Source: DATKDF01 sp963752045
Lineage (GTDB): Bacteria; Acidobacteriota; Vicinamibacteria; Vicinamibacterales; SCN-69-37
DNA: 64,000 nucleotides
Assembly: GCA_963752045.1 (NCBI GenBank)
Contig: CAVVWN010000007.1
Span: forward strand, 248,001 to 312,000
Reading direction: 5' to 3'
Part shown: in pieces, positions 20,213 through 26,936 of the stretch
How positions within the stretch are numbered: position 1 is the first letter of the stretch
Layout: the number at the start of each line of letters is the position of its first letter
The notes under the pieces: generated by a model
Told to the model about the DNA's origin: nothing
Databases searched by the model: none
The model's input: only the letters and a program-made list of their open reading frames with translations
Program-made: the position numbers and the translations under genes

Positions 20213-21262
20213 TCAGGCGGGACGGTCCTGAGAAGCGGGACGGTCACTGAGCAGCAGCACGGTCTGGGGTGCGCGCGGCCGACCGAGCAGCTGCACGCCC
20301 AGCACGACCACGAACATGGCCGCAGCCGGCGCGAGCATCCACGGCGCGTCGGCCATGACCCGCGGGTTGCCTGCGTCCTGCAGGAGCGTTCCCCAACTCG
20401 CCCGCGGCTCGGCGAACCCGAGACCGAGGTACGACACGGTGGCTTCCGCCACGAGCAGAGCAGGCACGAGGAGCAGTGCCTCGACCCAGACGAATCCCCG
20501 CGCCGCCGGCAACAGCCGGGTCATCAGGTAGAACGGACCGGCGCCGAGCGCGACGGCCGCCTCGGCGTATTCCCTCCGGCGCTCGGCGGCGACGATTGCC
20601 CGCACGCCTCGGGCGACGTGCGGCCAGGCGGCGACGGAAAACAGCGCGGCCATCAGCCAGAAGACCTGCCACGTCGACAGCGTCAGCGGCAGGACGCCCC
20701 GCAGCACGAGCACCAGATATGCCGCCGGCAGGATCAGGACGAAGTCCGCGATGGCCATGAGCCAGAGATCCGTTCGACCGCCCAACGTGCCGGCGGCGCC
20801 GCCGACGAGGATCCCGATGCCAAGCGCCCCGAGGAGCCCAATGACCGTCACACCGAGCGAAACGCGCGCACCCTCGAGCAGGCGCGCGAACAGGTCTCGA
20901 CCGAGCGCGTCCGCACCGATCAGCAGGAGCGGCCCCGCCTCGGGATCGACCGAGAGCAGGCGCCCGCCCTGCAACCAGCGGATGGCTGCCGGCCGCGATG
21001 TGTCCGCCCGGTAGCGGCGAGCGAGTCGGTCTTCCAGCACGAGCGGGTAGACGAACGGCGCACGCAACCCGTGGCCGTCCCACACGTGAATGCGCATCGG
21101 TGGAGCAAAGGCCCGATCGGGAAACTGCTCGGTCGGGTCGTGCGGCGAGACCACAGGTGCGAGGAGCACCAGGAGGGCCATCACGCCGAGCAGCATGGCG
21201 CCGGCCGTCTCGGCGACCGGACGGCCGCGAGCGGTGGAGGTGGGCCGGCCGGCGGTCCTCAT
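20213..21262 (-). CDS. ABC transporter permease, DppC type
   Basis: Inner-membrane subunit of a peptide/opine/nickel-type (family 5) importer, 349 aa. An N-terminal membrane segment is followed by a large extracytoplasmic loop (about residues 40-115). The core begins at GADALGRDLFARLLEGARVSL, the usual DppC entry block. The EAA cytoplasmic loop reads REYAEAAVALGAGPFYLMTRLLP. YLGLGFAEPRASWGTLLQDA is the C-terminal landmark. The start overlaps the stop of the DppB-type gene, so they form an operon. No ATPase subunit genes follow. Confidence 0.9.
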   Translation of the reverse strand: MRTAGRPTSTARGRPVAETAGAMLLGVMALLVLLAPVVSPHDPTEQFPDRAFAPPMRIHVWDGHGLRAPFVYPLVLEDRLARRYRADTSRPAAIRWLQGGRLLSVDPEAGPLLLIGADALGRDLFARLLEGARVSLGVTVIGLLGALGIGILVGGAAGTLGGRTDLWLMAIADFVLILPAAYLVLVLRGVLPLTLSTWQVFWLMAALFSVAAWPHVARGVRAIVAAERRREYAEAAVALGAGPFYLMTRLLPAARGFVWVEALLLVPALLVAEATVSYLGLGFAEPRASWGTLLQDAGNPRVMADAPWMLAPAAAMFVVVLGVQLLGRPRAPQTVLLLSDRPASQDRPA

Positions 21263-22176
21263 GGTTCCGTCACGCGGGGATCGACCAGCGCGCGAAGCAG
21301 GTCAGCCACGATGTTGCCGACGGCGATGAACGTGGCGCCGGCGAGCGCGCAGCCGGCGAGCAGGTAGAGGTCGCGCGCGATGAGCGCATCGTAGGTGAGC
21401 CGGCCGAGGCCCGGCCAGGAGGTGACGACCTCGACGGCAAGCGAGCCGCTGAACAGGCTCCCGATCACGATGCCGTAGACGCCAAGCACCGGACGAAGCG
21501 ACTGGCGCCCGGCATGAACCCAGACGAGACGCCGCGGCGTGATTCCGCGAGCGGCCGCGGCCGCAAGGTCCGGTCTGCCCATGACGTCGGCCGTCGCTTG
21601 CGCCTGCAGCCGTTCGAGGCCGGCGGCGAGCGGAAGCGCCAGCGCGAGCGTCGGCACGGCATAACTGCCGGCCGATACCGAGAACAGGCCGGTCTTGACG
21701 GCGACGAGCAGCAGGGCGAACGCCGCGATGATCGGCGGACAGGCAATGAGCACTGTCGATACCGCTCCGACCAGATGCGACAGCCACCCTTCCGGCCGCG
21801 AGCCTGTCAGAATCCCCAGAGGCAGGCCGATGAGCGTGGCCAGGACGAGCGCGGATGTGGCCAGGCCCGCGGTCCGGACAACGCGGCTGCCGAGCAGCTG
21901 CGAAACCGGCTGATTGAACCGGCTCGACCGACCGAGATCGAACTGCGAGAGGCCGACGAGCCATTCGCTGAGTTGCACGTGGGCCGGCCGGTCGAGACCG
22001 AGGCGCGCGCGCGCGGCGTCGACCGACGTCGCGTCGGCACCGGACAGGACGAGCGACGCCGTGGCGTCACCCGGCATCAGTCGCGCCAGCACGAGCGCGC
22101 TCGACGAGACGAGCAGGACGAAGAGGACGCCGGAGAGCACCCGACGAACGAGGAACGCGGCAAGCGTCCTCGTCAC
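21259..22176 (-). CDS. ABC transporter permease, DppB type
   Basis: Partner permease of a family 5 importer, 305 aa with about six membrane segments. The N-terminus AAFLVRRVLSGVLFVLLVSS followed by RLMPGDATASL is the DppB entry. GLPLGILTGSRPEGW and the EAA-like loop DLAAAAARGITPRRLVWVHA are visible. The C-terminal VVTSWPGLGRLTYDALIARD is family-typical. I set the start at the GTG overlapping the substrate-binding protein stop (GTGA). The longer open frame upstream is out of frame with, and lies inside, that gene. Confidence 0.9.
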   Translation of the reverse strand: MTRTLAAFLVRRVLSGVLFVLLVSSSALVLARLMPGDATASLVLSGADATSVDAARARLGLDRPAHVQLSEWLVGLSQFDLGRSSRFNQPVSQLLGSRVVRTAGLATSALVLATLIGLPLGILTGSRPEGWLSHLVGAVSTVLIACPPIIAAFALLLVAVKTGLFSVSAGSYAVPTLALALPLAAGLERLQAQATADVMGRPDLAAAAARGITPRRLVWVHAGRQSLRPVLGVYGIVIGSLFSGSLAVEVVTSWPGLGRLTYDALIARDLYLLAGCALAGATFIAVGNIVADLLRALVDPRVTEP

Positions 22177-23900
22177 CGGCCTGCCGAGGTCTCCGCCGCC
22201 GCCACCGACAGCACTTCCGCGTTCCAGAGGATGGCCGGCTGCAGGACGGAGGGCATCGCGCCGGTCACCCGCGCGCTCGTGGCATAGGTGACGTGCGGAG
22301 CGGCGAAATAGAGGATGGGGAGGTGCTGGGCGAGCGTCCGCTGCGCCTCTCCGAACAGCCGATGGCGCTCGGATTCGTCGAGCGTGGTGGACTGCCGGAG
22401 CATCAGATCGTCGATGCGGGCCTCCCAGTCGGTGGCCGGCGTCGCCTGCCCAGGGTTCCACAGGTGCAGGGAACCCGAGCTCATCCACAGCTCCATGCTG
22501 CGCGCGGGATCGAGCGAATCGAACACGAAATAGAAATACATCGCGTCGTAGTCACGGGCAGTCCATCGCGCGACCATGGCATTCACTTCGAGCGGAACAA
22601 CATCGACGTCGAGCCCCACACGCCGCAGCTGTTCCTGGACCATCGACAGGGACCGCGTGCGAATGCTGCTGCCGGTCCCCGTGAGAATGGTAAAACGTGC
22701 CGGCTCGCCCCGCTGGTCCTCGAGCATTCCGTCGCCGTCGGTGTCGCGAAGGCCCACCGATGCCAGAAGGCTGCGGGCCTGACTCTGATCGAAATCGGTG
22801 CGGGGCAGGTCCGGCAGGAACCAATCTCCGTGACCCGGTGTGACGGGGCCGAAGATGGGCTCGGCCGCGCCGAGAAACACCGTGTCGACCATCGCCTGGC
22901 GGTCGACGGCAAACGACACCGCCCGGCGGAACGCCTCCTCATGCAGCCAGGTGCGCCCGCCGTTCGCACTCGGAGTGAGGTTGAACCACAGCGCGTGCGG
23001 GCTGATGGTCACGCCGGCGCTCGCGAGCCGCACCCGGCCCCGGGCTTCGAGTTCGCGCATGGCGGCATGATCCTCGGCCCGGATCTCATCGGTCGTCAAG
23101 TCGATGTCGCCGGCCTCGAGGCGGAGCATCTCGGTGCTCTGGTCGGACACCACCTGGACCTCGAGCTCGTCGAGGTACGGCAGGGGCCGGCCCGCGTCGT
23201 CGCGCTTCCAGAACCGCGGATTGCGCCTGAAGACGAGCCGCTCTCCTGGAGCGTGGTCGGCGAGCACGAACGGGCCGAGGCCGGCCAGGTCCTCGGGAGA
23301 GGTCCCGACGCCCCAGGCGTCCCGAAACGTGCCGCCGGCAAGTTCCGCGGCGAGCTTGTGTCGCGGAAGAATCGGAAGGGGATCGAGAATGGCAAGCCCG
23401 GGACCGTACGGTGCGGGGAAGCGCAGGACGACGGCGGAGGGGCCGACGGTCTCGACCGAGAGTGGCTGTCCGTTGATCCGGAGGCTCGAGGCGAGTTCGC
23501 TGCCCACCTGCTCGTCGTAGAGAGCCTCGAACGTGAACGCGACGTCGGCCGACGTGAATGGCGTCCCGTCGGCGAACGTGGCACCCTCGATGAGTTGCAG
23601 GGTCCACGAGAGACCGTCGGCCGAAGCCTGCCACTCTTTCGCCAACCTGGGCTCGATCTCGCCGGTTGTCCGGTTCACCCGCACCAGGGTGGCCTGAGTG
23701 AGTCTGGTAAAGACGTCGGCGGCGAACGTCTGGGACACGAGTCTGTTGAAGGTCGCCGGTTCCGATCTCAAAGTTGCAATCAGGCGCCCGCCTGACGGGG
23801 GTAGGGTCGGCTCACCCGCCCGGTTGAGCCCCCATCGAATGACAAAAATGAAAGCAGAAGCCGCCAATAACACGAAGACAATACGAAAATTTCTCGTCAT
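22173..23900 (-). CDS. ABC transporter substrate-binding protein, family 5
   Basis: Extracytoplasmic solute receptor, 575 aa, of the peptide/nickel type. An N-terminal hydrophobic segment (IVFVLLAASAFIFVIRW) has no lipobox cysteine, so it is likely a membrane anchor rather than a cleaved lipoprotein signal. Family landmarks are LIATLRSEPATFNRL, LAKEWQASADGLSWTLQL and FADGTPFTSADVAFTFEAL. The gene opens the operon with two permeases. The cognate ATPases must be supplied from elsewhere. The ligand cannot be predicted. Confidence 0.92.
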   Translation of the reverse strand: MTRNFRIVFVLLAASAFIFVIRWGLNRAGEPTLPPSGGRLIATLRSEPATFNRLVSQTFAADVFTRLTQATLVRVNRTTGEIEPRLAKEWQASADGLSWTLQLIEGATFADGTPFTSADVAFTFEALYDEQVGSELASSLRINGQPLSVETVGPSAVVLRFPAPYGPGLAILDPLPILPRHKLAAELAGGTFRDAWGVGTSPEDLAGLGPFVLADHAPGERLVFRRNPRFWKRDDAGRPLPYLDELEVQVVSDQSTEMLRLEAGDIDLTTDEIRAEDHAAMRELEARGRVRLASAGVTISPHALWFNLTPSANGGRTWLHEEAFRRAVSFAVDRQAMVDTVFLGAAEPIFGPVTPGHGDWFLPDLPRTDFDQSQARSLLASVGLRDTDGDGMLEDQRGEPARFTILTGTGSSIRTRSLSMVQEQLRRVGLDVDVVPLEVNAMVARWTARDYDAMYFYFVFDSLDPARSMELWMSSGSLHLWNPGQATPATDWEARIDDLMLRQSTTLDESERHRLFGEAQRTLAQHLPILYFAAPHVTYATSARVTGAMPSVLQPAILWNAEVLSVAAAETSAGR

Positions 23901-24220
23901 AGCAGCTTTGCTCCGGCCCTGATTACGTTTCCGAAATCACGTCCTGACAGCTCTGACAGTTCTGCTGTTGGTGCAGGCCTGGATTCCACCCGTTTCTTCG
24001 TCTCGTGCCGCCTTCGGCAACCACTTCTGATCCGATACTGACGAATCCGTAAGCGGTACGCGAGATTTGTGTACCAATCCGCCTCGAATCAAGCCTTTGA
24101 TGACAGGAATGTCTGGGAAGTGCCCGGATTTCAAAAGTGATCGACTGGTACGGTACATGCGTTACGAAAGTGGCTGGAAGAGGACAAATGTGTCTTCTTT
24201 CCCCGAGTTGGATTGCATTT
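23901..24220. other. Long intergenic region upstream of the S8 protease
   Basis: About 320 bases with no gene, between divergent transcription units and lower in G+C than its surroundings. It holds two direct CTGACAG repeats nine bases apart (23944-23950 and 23953-23959) and a sigma-54-like element nearer the protease. The repeats are about 220 bases before the predicted transcription start, a distance at which sigma-54 activators often bind. An in-frame upstream start for the protease exists here but would precede the signal peptide by 28 unremarkable residues. Confidence 0.45.
24146..24160 (+). promoter_or_regulatory. Candidate sigma-54 (-24/-12) promoter of the S8 protease
   Basis: TGGTACGGTACATGC keeps the GG and GC dinucleotides at the required 10-base separation and matches TGGCACG-N4-TTGC at most other positions, with T for C at -22 and A for T in the -12 element. 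Transcription would start near 24172. A match of this quality can occur by chance several times in a window this size; position and the nearby activator gene raise its weight. Confidence 0.4.
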
Positions 24221-25660
24221 ATGAAACTCCGTAACGCTGCACTGACTTCTCGTTCAGCCCGCCTGCTGGGTCTTATCGGCCTCACGGCGGCTTGGCTTCT
24301 GGTGCCGACTCCGGCCGACGCCCAGCGGCGCGCCCGGATGTCGCAGCCCGTCGCCGAGCACGTCGCCGAGCTTCGGTCGGAGAGCCTGAACGTCCTGTAT
24401 GAAGGCCCCCAGGCCGAAGTCGATCGCCTGGCTCAGACCTACGGCGTGGATATCGTCCGGCGCCTCGAGATGGGCGCGGTGCTGTCGGGGTCCGGGCACG
24501 AGTTGATGTCGCTTTCGACCGACCGCGGCGTACGGGCGCTTCATGAAGACGGACTGGTCTTCAGCACGATGGCGACGGCGGCGCGGTCCACCGGAGCGAG
24601 CGACCTGTGGCGCACGCCAGGCGGGTCGGGGTTTGGCGGGTACACGGGTCGTGGAGTGACGGTGGCGCTCATTGACTCCGGCGTGTCGCCGCACTCCGAC
24701 ATTGAAGATCGCCTGCTCTACTCGTATGACTTTACCGGCGGCAACGGCGACGACCTGTACGGGCACGGCACTCACCTGGCGGGCATCATTGCCGGCTCCG
24801 GCCGTGGCAGCCGCACGATCGACGGCAGCCAGTACATCGGCGTGGCGCCCGGTGCGGCCATCGTCAGCCTCAAGGTCCTTGGCGCCGACGGCACGGGCTA
24901 TGTGTCTGACGTCATCGCGGCGATTGAGTTTGCCGTCGCAAATCGGCAGCTTCTCGGCATTCGCGTATTGAACCTTTCGCTGGGCATGGCGCCCTCCGGT
25001 TCGTATCGGGACGACCCGATGGCGCACGCCGTCGAGCGAGCCCGTGAGGCCGGCCTGGTCGTGGTGGCCTCGGCTGGAAACATGGGCAAGACCTCGTCCG
25101 GTGATCCGATCGTGGGTGCCGTGGTCTCGCCCGGCTACACTCCCGGCGCACTGACGGTAGGCGCACTCAACACGCGGGGCACGCTCTCGAGGGCCGACGA
25201 CGCGGTTGCGAGTTACAGCTCGAGGGGCCCGGTGGGCAACCCGGATGAGCCGTCGACCTGGGAGCTCAAGCCGGACCTGGTGGCGCCCGGCAACGCGCTG
25301 ATCTCCACGGCGGCGGTCGGCAGCTGGATTTGGGAGACCTTTCCCGAGCGGCATGTGATCGGCGAGCGCGGCGGTGCTTATCTGACGCTCTCCGGGTCGA
25401 GCCAGGCGGCGGCCGTCGTCGCGGGCGCTGCGGCTCAGCTCATTCAGGCTCGTCCGGATATCACGCCTGACGAAGTCAAGTTCGCGCTGCAGGTACTCGG
25501 CCGAACATCTCGAGGGTTTCGGCCTGATCGAACAGGGCGCGGGAAGCCTGAACGTGCCGCTCGCGATGGCAGTGGCCAAGAGCCGTTTCCTGCTGGGTGT
25601 TCCCAAGACCTACGAAATCGGCGGCGAGCGCATCGAAGCCGGTCAGATCGCGTTCGCTAA
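24221..25660 (+). CDS. S8 (subtilisin-like) serine protease, catalytic part; reading frame broken near 25499
   Basis: Exported subtilase. The ATG at MKLRNAAL gives a signal peptide ending ...LLVPTPADAQ. Residues ~45-110 resemble an I9-type inhibitory propeptide. The catalytic Asp is in VALIDSGVSPHSD, His in LYGHGTHLAGIIAGS and Ser in LTLSGSSQAAAVVAG, where the usual GTSMAxP Pro is absent. VVVASAGN is the oxyanion-hole Asn. After LQVL near 25498 the frame is wrong: the last ~52 codons before this stop are unlike the family. Dropping one G of the GG doublet at 25499-25500 restores AEHLEGFGLIEQGAGSLNVP and joins the enzyme to the VWGS-repeat tail ending at 26705. The intended protein is about 827 aa. 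Confidence 0.85.
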   Translation: MKLRNAALTSRSARLLGLIGLTAAWLLVPTPADAQRRARMSQPVAEHVAELRSESLNVLYEGPQAEVDRLAQTYGVDIVRRLEMGAVLSGSGHELMSLSTDRGVRALHEDGLVFSTMATAARSTGASDLWRTPGGSGFGGYTGRGVTVALIDSGVSPHSDIEDRLLYSYDFTGGNGDDLYGHGTHLAGIIAGSGRGSRTIDGSQYIGVAPGAAIVSLKVLGADGTGYVSDVIAAIEFAVANRQLLGIRVLNLSLGMAPSGSYRDDPMAHAVERAREAGLVVVASAGNMGKTSSGDPIVGAVVSPGYTPGALTVGALNTRGTLSRADDAVASYSSRGPVGNPDEPSTWELKPDLVAPGNALISTAAVGSWIWETFPERHVIGERGGAYLTLSGSSQAAAVVAGAAAQLIQARPDITPDEVKFALQVLGRTSRGFRPDRTGRGKPERAARDGSGQEPFPAGCSQDLRNRRRAHRSRSDRVR

Positions 25661-26705
25661 CACGATGGTCTGGGGCAGCCGAGCCGCTGACAGCAGTCCC
25701 GTCGAACCCAACACGATGGTCTGGGGTAGTCGCAGCTGCGGGAACACGATGGTTTGGGGCAGCCGGAGTGAAGGGCCTGCCGAGGCGAACACGATGGTTT
25801 GGGGAAGTCGTGGCGAAACCGCAGAGGCCAACACCATGGTTTGGGGTAGTCGGTCGAAGTCAGAAGAAGTCGACGCCAACACAATGGTCTGGGGCAGTTC
25901 GGTTTGCGGGAACACGATGGTCTGGGGCAGCCGTGACGCCGTAGCCGAAGCCAACACGATGGTCTGGGGTAGCCGTGACGCGGTCGCGGAGGCCAACACC
26001 ATGGTCTGGGGTAGCCGTGACGCCGTAGCCGAAGCCAACACGATGGTCTGGGGTAGCCGTGACGCGGTCGCGGAGGCCAACACCATGGTCTGGGGTAGCC
26101 GTGACGCCGTAGCCGAAGCGAACACGATGGTCTGGGGTAGCCGCGACGCCGTCGCGGAGGCCAACACCATGGTCTGGGGTAGCCGCGATGCCGTTGCGGA
26201 AGCCAATACCATGGTTTGGGGTAGCTCCGTGTGTGGCAGCACGATGGTGTGGGGGAGCGCTAGCAGGGGCCCGCTTGAGAGCAACACCATGGTCTGGGGC
26301 AGTCGGACTGATGACCGAGCAGATGCAGACACTATGGTCTGGGGCAGCTATGTCTGCGGTGAGATTCGCGACGACTTGCTGGCCCCCCAAGCCGCCCAGA
26401 GCCAAGGAGTAGTGAGGGCGGTTCCTATCGCCTGGAGGGGCGTGCCCCAGTACGGAGGCCTCATTCTCTGGGGCAACACCATGGTATGGGGTTCCCGGAC
26501 GGTCATTGGCAACACCATGGTCTGGGGTAGCAGGCTGGACTCGGACGCATTGGTCTGGGGAAGCACGATGGTTTGGGGCAGTAGCCTCTCGACCCCGGCT
26601 GACCAGGCTGGCGCTAACACGATGGTATGGGGAAGCACCATGGTGTGGGGTAGTCGGGCTGGGCAGGCCTTGACGTGGGCCAGCACGATGGTCTGGGGCA
26701 GCTAA
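25554..26705 (+). CDS. C-terminal TMVWGS-repeat tail of the S8 protease, as read after the frameshift
   Basis: This frame continues the protease after the lost base: PLAMAVAKSRFLLGVPKTYE is the normal end of the subtilase domain. It is followed by about 350 residues made of 23 copies of TMVWGS, usually as NTMVWGS, separated by 3-40 residue spacers. Arg directly follows 16 of the 23 copies. Four spacers contain a CG dipeptide (SCG, VCG). Near the end are degenerate copies (LILWG, DALVWG, LTWA). The protein ends exactly in STMVWGS. The tail has no known fold. Similar VWG-rich tails on acidobacterial subtilases are familiar to me only as unannotated sequence. Confidence 0.8.
   Translation: MPLAMAVAKSRFLLGVPKTYEIGGERIEAGQIAFANTMVWGSRAADSSPVEPNTMVWGSRSCGNTMVWGSRSEGPAEANTMVWGSRGETAEANTMVWGSRSKSEEVDANTMVWGSSVCGNTMVWGSRDAVAEANTMVWGSRDAVAEANTMVWGSRDAVAEANTMVWGSRDAVAEANTMVWGSRDAVAEANTMVWGSRDAVAEANTMVWGSRDAVAEANTMVWGSSVCGSTMVWGSASRGPLESNTMVWGSRTDDRADADTMVWGSYVCGEIRDDLLAPQAAQSQGVVRAVPIAWRGVPQYGGLILWGNTMVWGSRTVIGNTMVWGSRLDSDALVWGSTMVWGSSLSTPADQAGANTMVWGSTMVWGSRAGQALTWASTMVWGS
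25659..26702 (+). repeat. Coding tandem repeat array, 23 copies of TMVWGS
   Basis: Aperiodic at the ends and regular in the middle. The DNA of each unit is close to AACACGATGGTCTGGGG with synonymous changes (CACG/CACC, GTC/GTT/GTA), so the peptide is conserved beyond the DNA. Downstream of the enzyme the spacer lengths vary while the hexapeptide does not. Confidence 0.9.
25911..26204 (+). repeat. Seven 42-bp units with an 84-bp higher-order period
   Basis: Seven consecutive units encode NTMVWGSRDAVAEA. Units 1 to 4 alternate between two synonymous spacer versions (GTAGCCGAAGCC and GTCGCGGAGGCC), so the DNA repeats as an 84-bp dimer; units 5 to 7 have drifted. This pattern indicates recent unequal crossover or slippage. 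Confidence 0.85.
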
Positions 26706-26733
26706 ACATGGGCTCCGATGGGCAACTGCTATT

Positions 26734-26748
26734 TGGCATCAAGCTTGC
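26734..26748 (+). promoter_or_regulatory. Candidate sigma-54 (-24/-12) promoter before the short peptide ORFs
   Basis: TGGCATCAAGCTTGC, followed by T, matches TGGCACG-N4-TTGCW at all positions except the two before the spacer, with exact GG-to-GC spacing of 10 bases. The predicted start near 26760 falls between the protease stop and the second short ORF, and would leave the latter a ~65-base leader with its own ribosome site. Confidence 0.5.
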
Positions 26749-26764
26749 TGAAAAGGAGGGGCAG

Positions 26765-26797
26765 ATGACGACTCAGTCGATCATCCTCTGGACTTAA
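26765..26797 (+). CDS. 10-residue peptide ORF ending in IILWT
   Basis: Reads MTTQSIILWT and stop. An AGGAGGG Shine-Dalgarno stretch ends four bases before the ATG. The frame also extends upstream to an ATG three bases after the protease stop, which would give a 29-residue product with the same ending. The C-terminal hydrophobic-Trp-Thr resembles the TMVWGS repeats of the preceding gene. Whether it is translated is unknown; the argument is the ribosome site plus the shared ending with the next short ORF. Confidence 0.45.
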   Translation: MTTQSIILWT

Positions 26798-26824
26798 CGA
26801 GGGTTCAGAAGACGGAGGCGAGCG

Positions 26825-26857
26825 ATGAACCTGACTACGATCTTGGTGTGGAGCTAG
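26825..26857 (+). CDS. 10-residue peptide ORF ending in ILVWS
   Basis: Reads MNLTTILVWS and stop, preceded by GGAGG with a six-base spacer, a better ribosome site than that of most long genes here. The ending TTILVWS parallels SIILWT of the first short ORF and STMVWGS at the end of the protease tail. It is too short for standard gene callers. I infer a possible peptide signal or a paralogue of the repeat unit; translation is unproven. Confidence 0.5.
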   Translation: MNLTTILVWS

Positions 26858-26914
26858 GCCGAAGCCCGAGGGGTTGAAGCTGCTTTCAGCCACCCCCTAG
26901 TAGTTGAAGCCCCA

Positions 26915-26934
26915 CCGACCGATAAGTCGGTCGG
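26915..26934 (+). promoter_or_regulatory. Perfect 8-bp-stem hairpin just before the HD-GYP start codon
   Basis: CCGACCGA-TAAG-TCGGTCGG ends two bases before the ATG of the HD-GYP gene. As RNA it could occlude the ribosome site; as DNA it could be an operator. There is no T-run, so it is not a standard terminator. Confidence 0.5.
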
Positions 26935-26936
26935 CA

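Noticed and set aside
25490..25510. Programmed ribosomal frameshift joining the protease and its tail
   Set aside because: No slippery heptamer, no internal Shine-Dalgarno and no evident pseudoknot; an identical kind of G insertion breaks the unrelated amidase gene. An indel error is the simpler reading, though not excluded.
25911..26204. Regularly spaced repeats as a possible CRISPR array
   Set aside because: The repeats are in frame and encode a conserved peptide. Spacers are not unique, the period is 42/84 bp and no cas gene is nearby.
25643..26332. A 229-residue open frame antisense to the VWGS array (repeating LPQTMVLASATASR)
   Set aside because: It is the mirror of the conserved sense repeat and has no ribosome site or domain. 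The sense frame has the signal peptide, protease and conserved motif.
26857..26903. A third sigma-54-like element before the HD-GYP gene (AGGGGTTGAAGCTGC)
   Set aside because: GG/GC spacing is right, but the -24 half lacks the CA and the -12 half lacks the first T. Too weak in this sequence.
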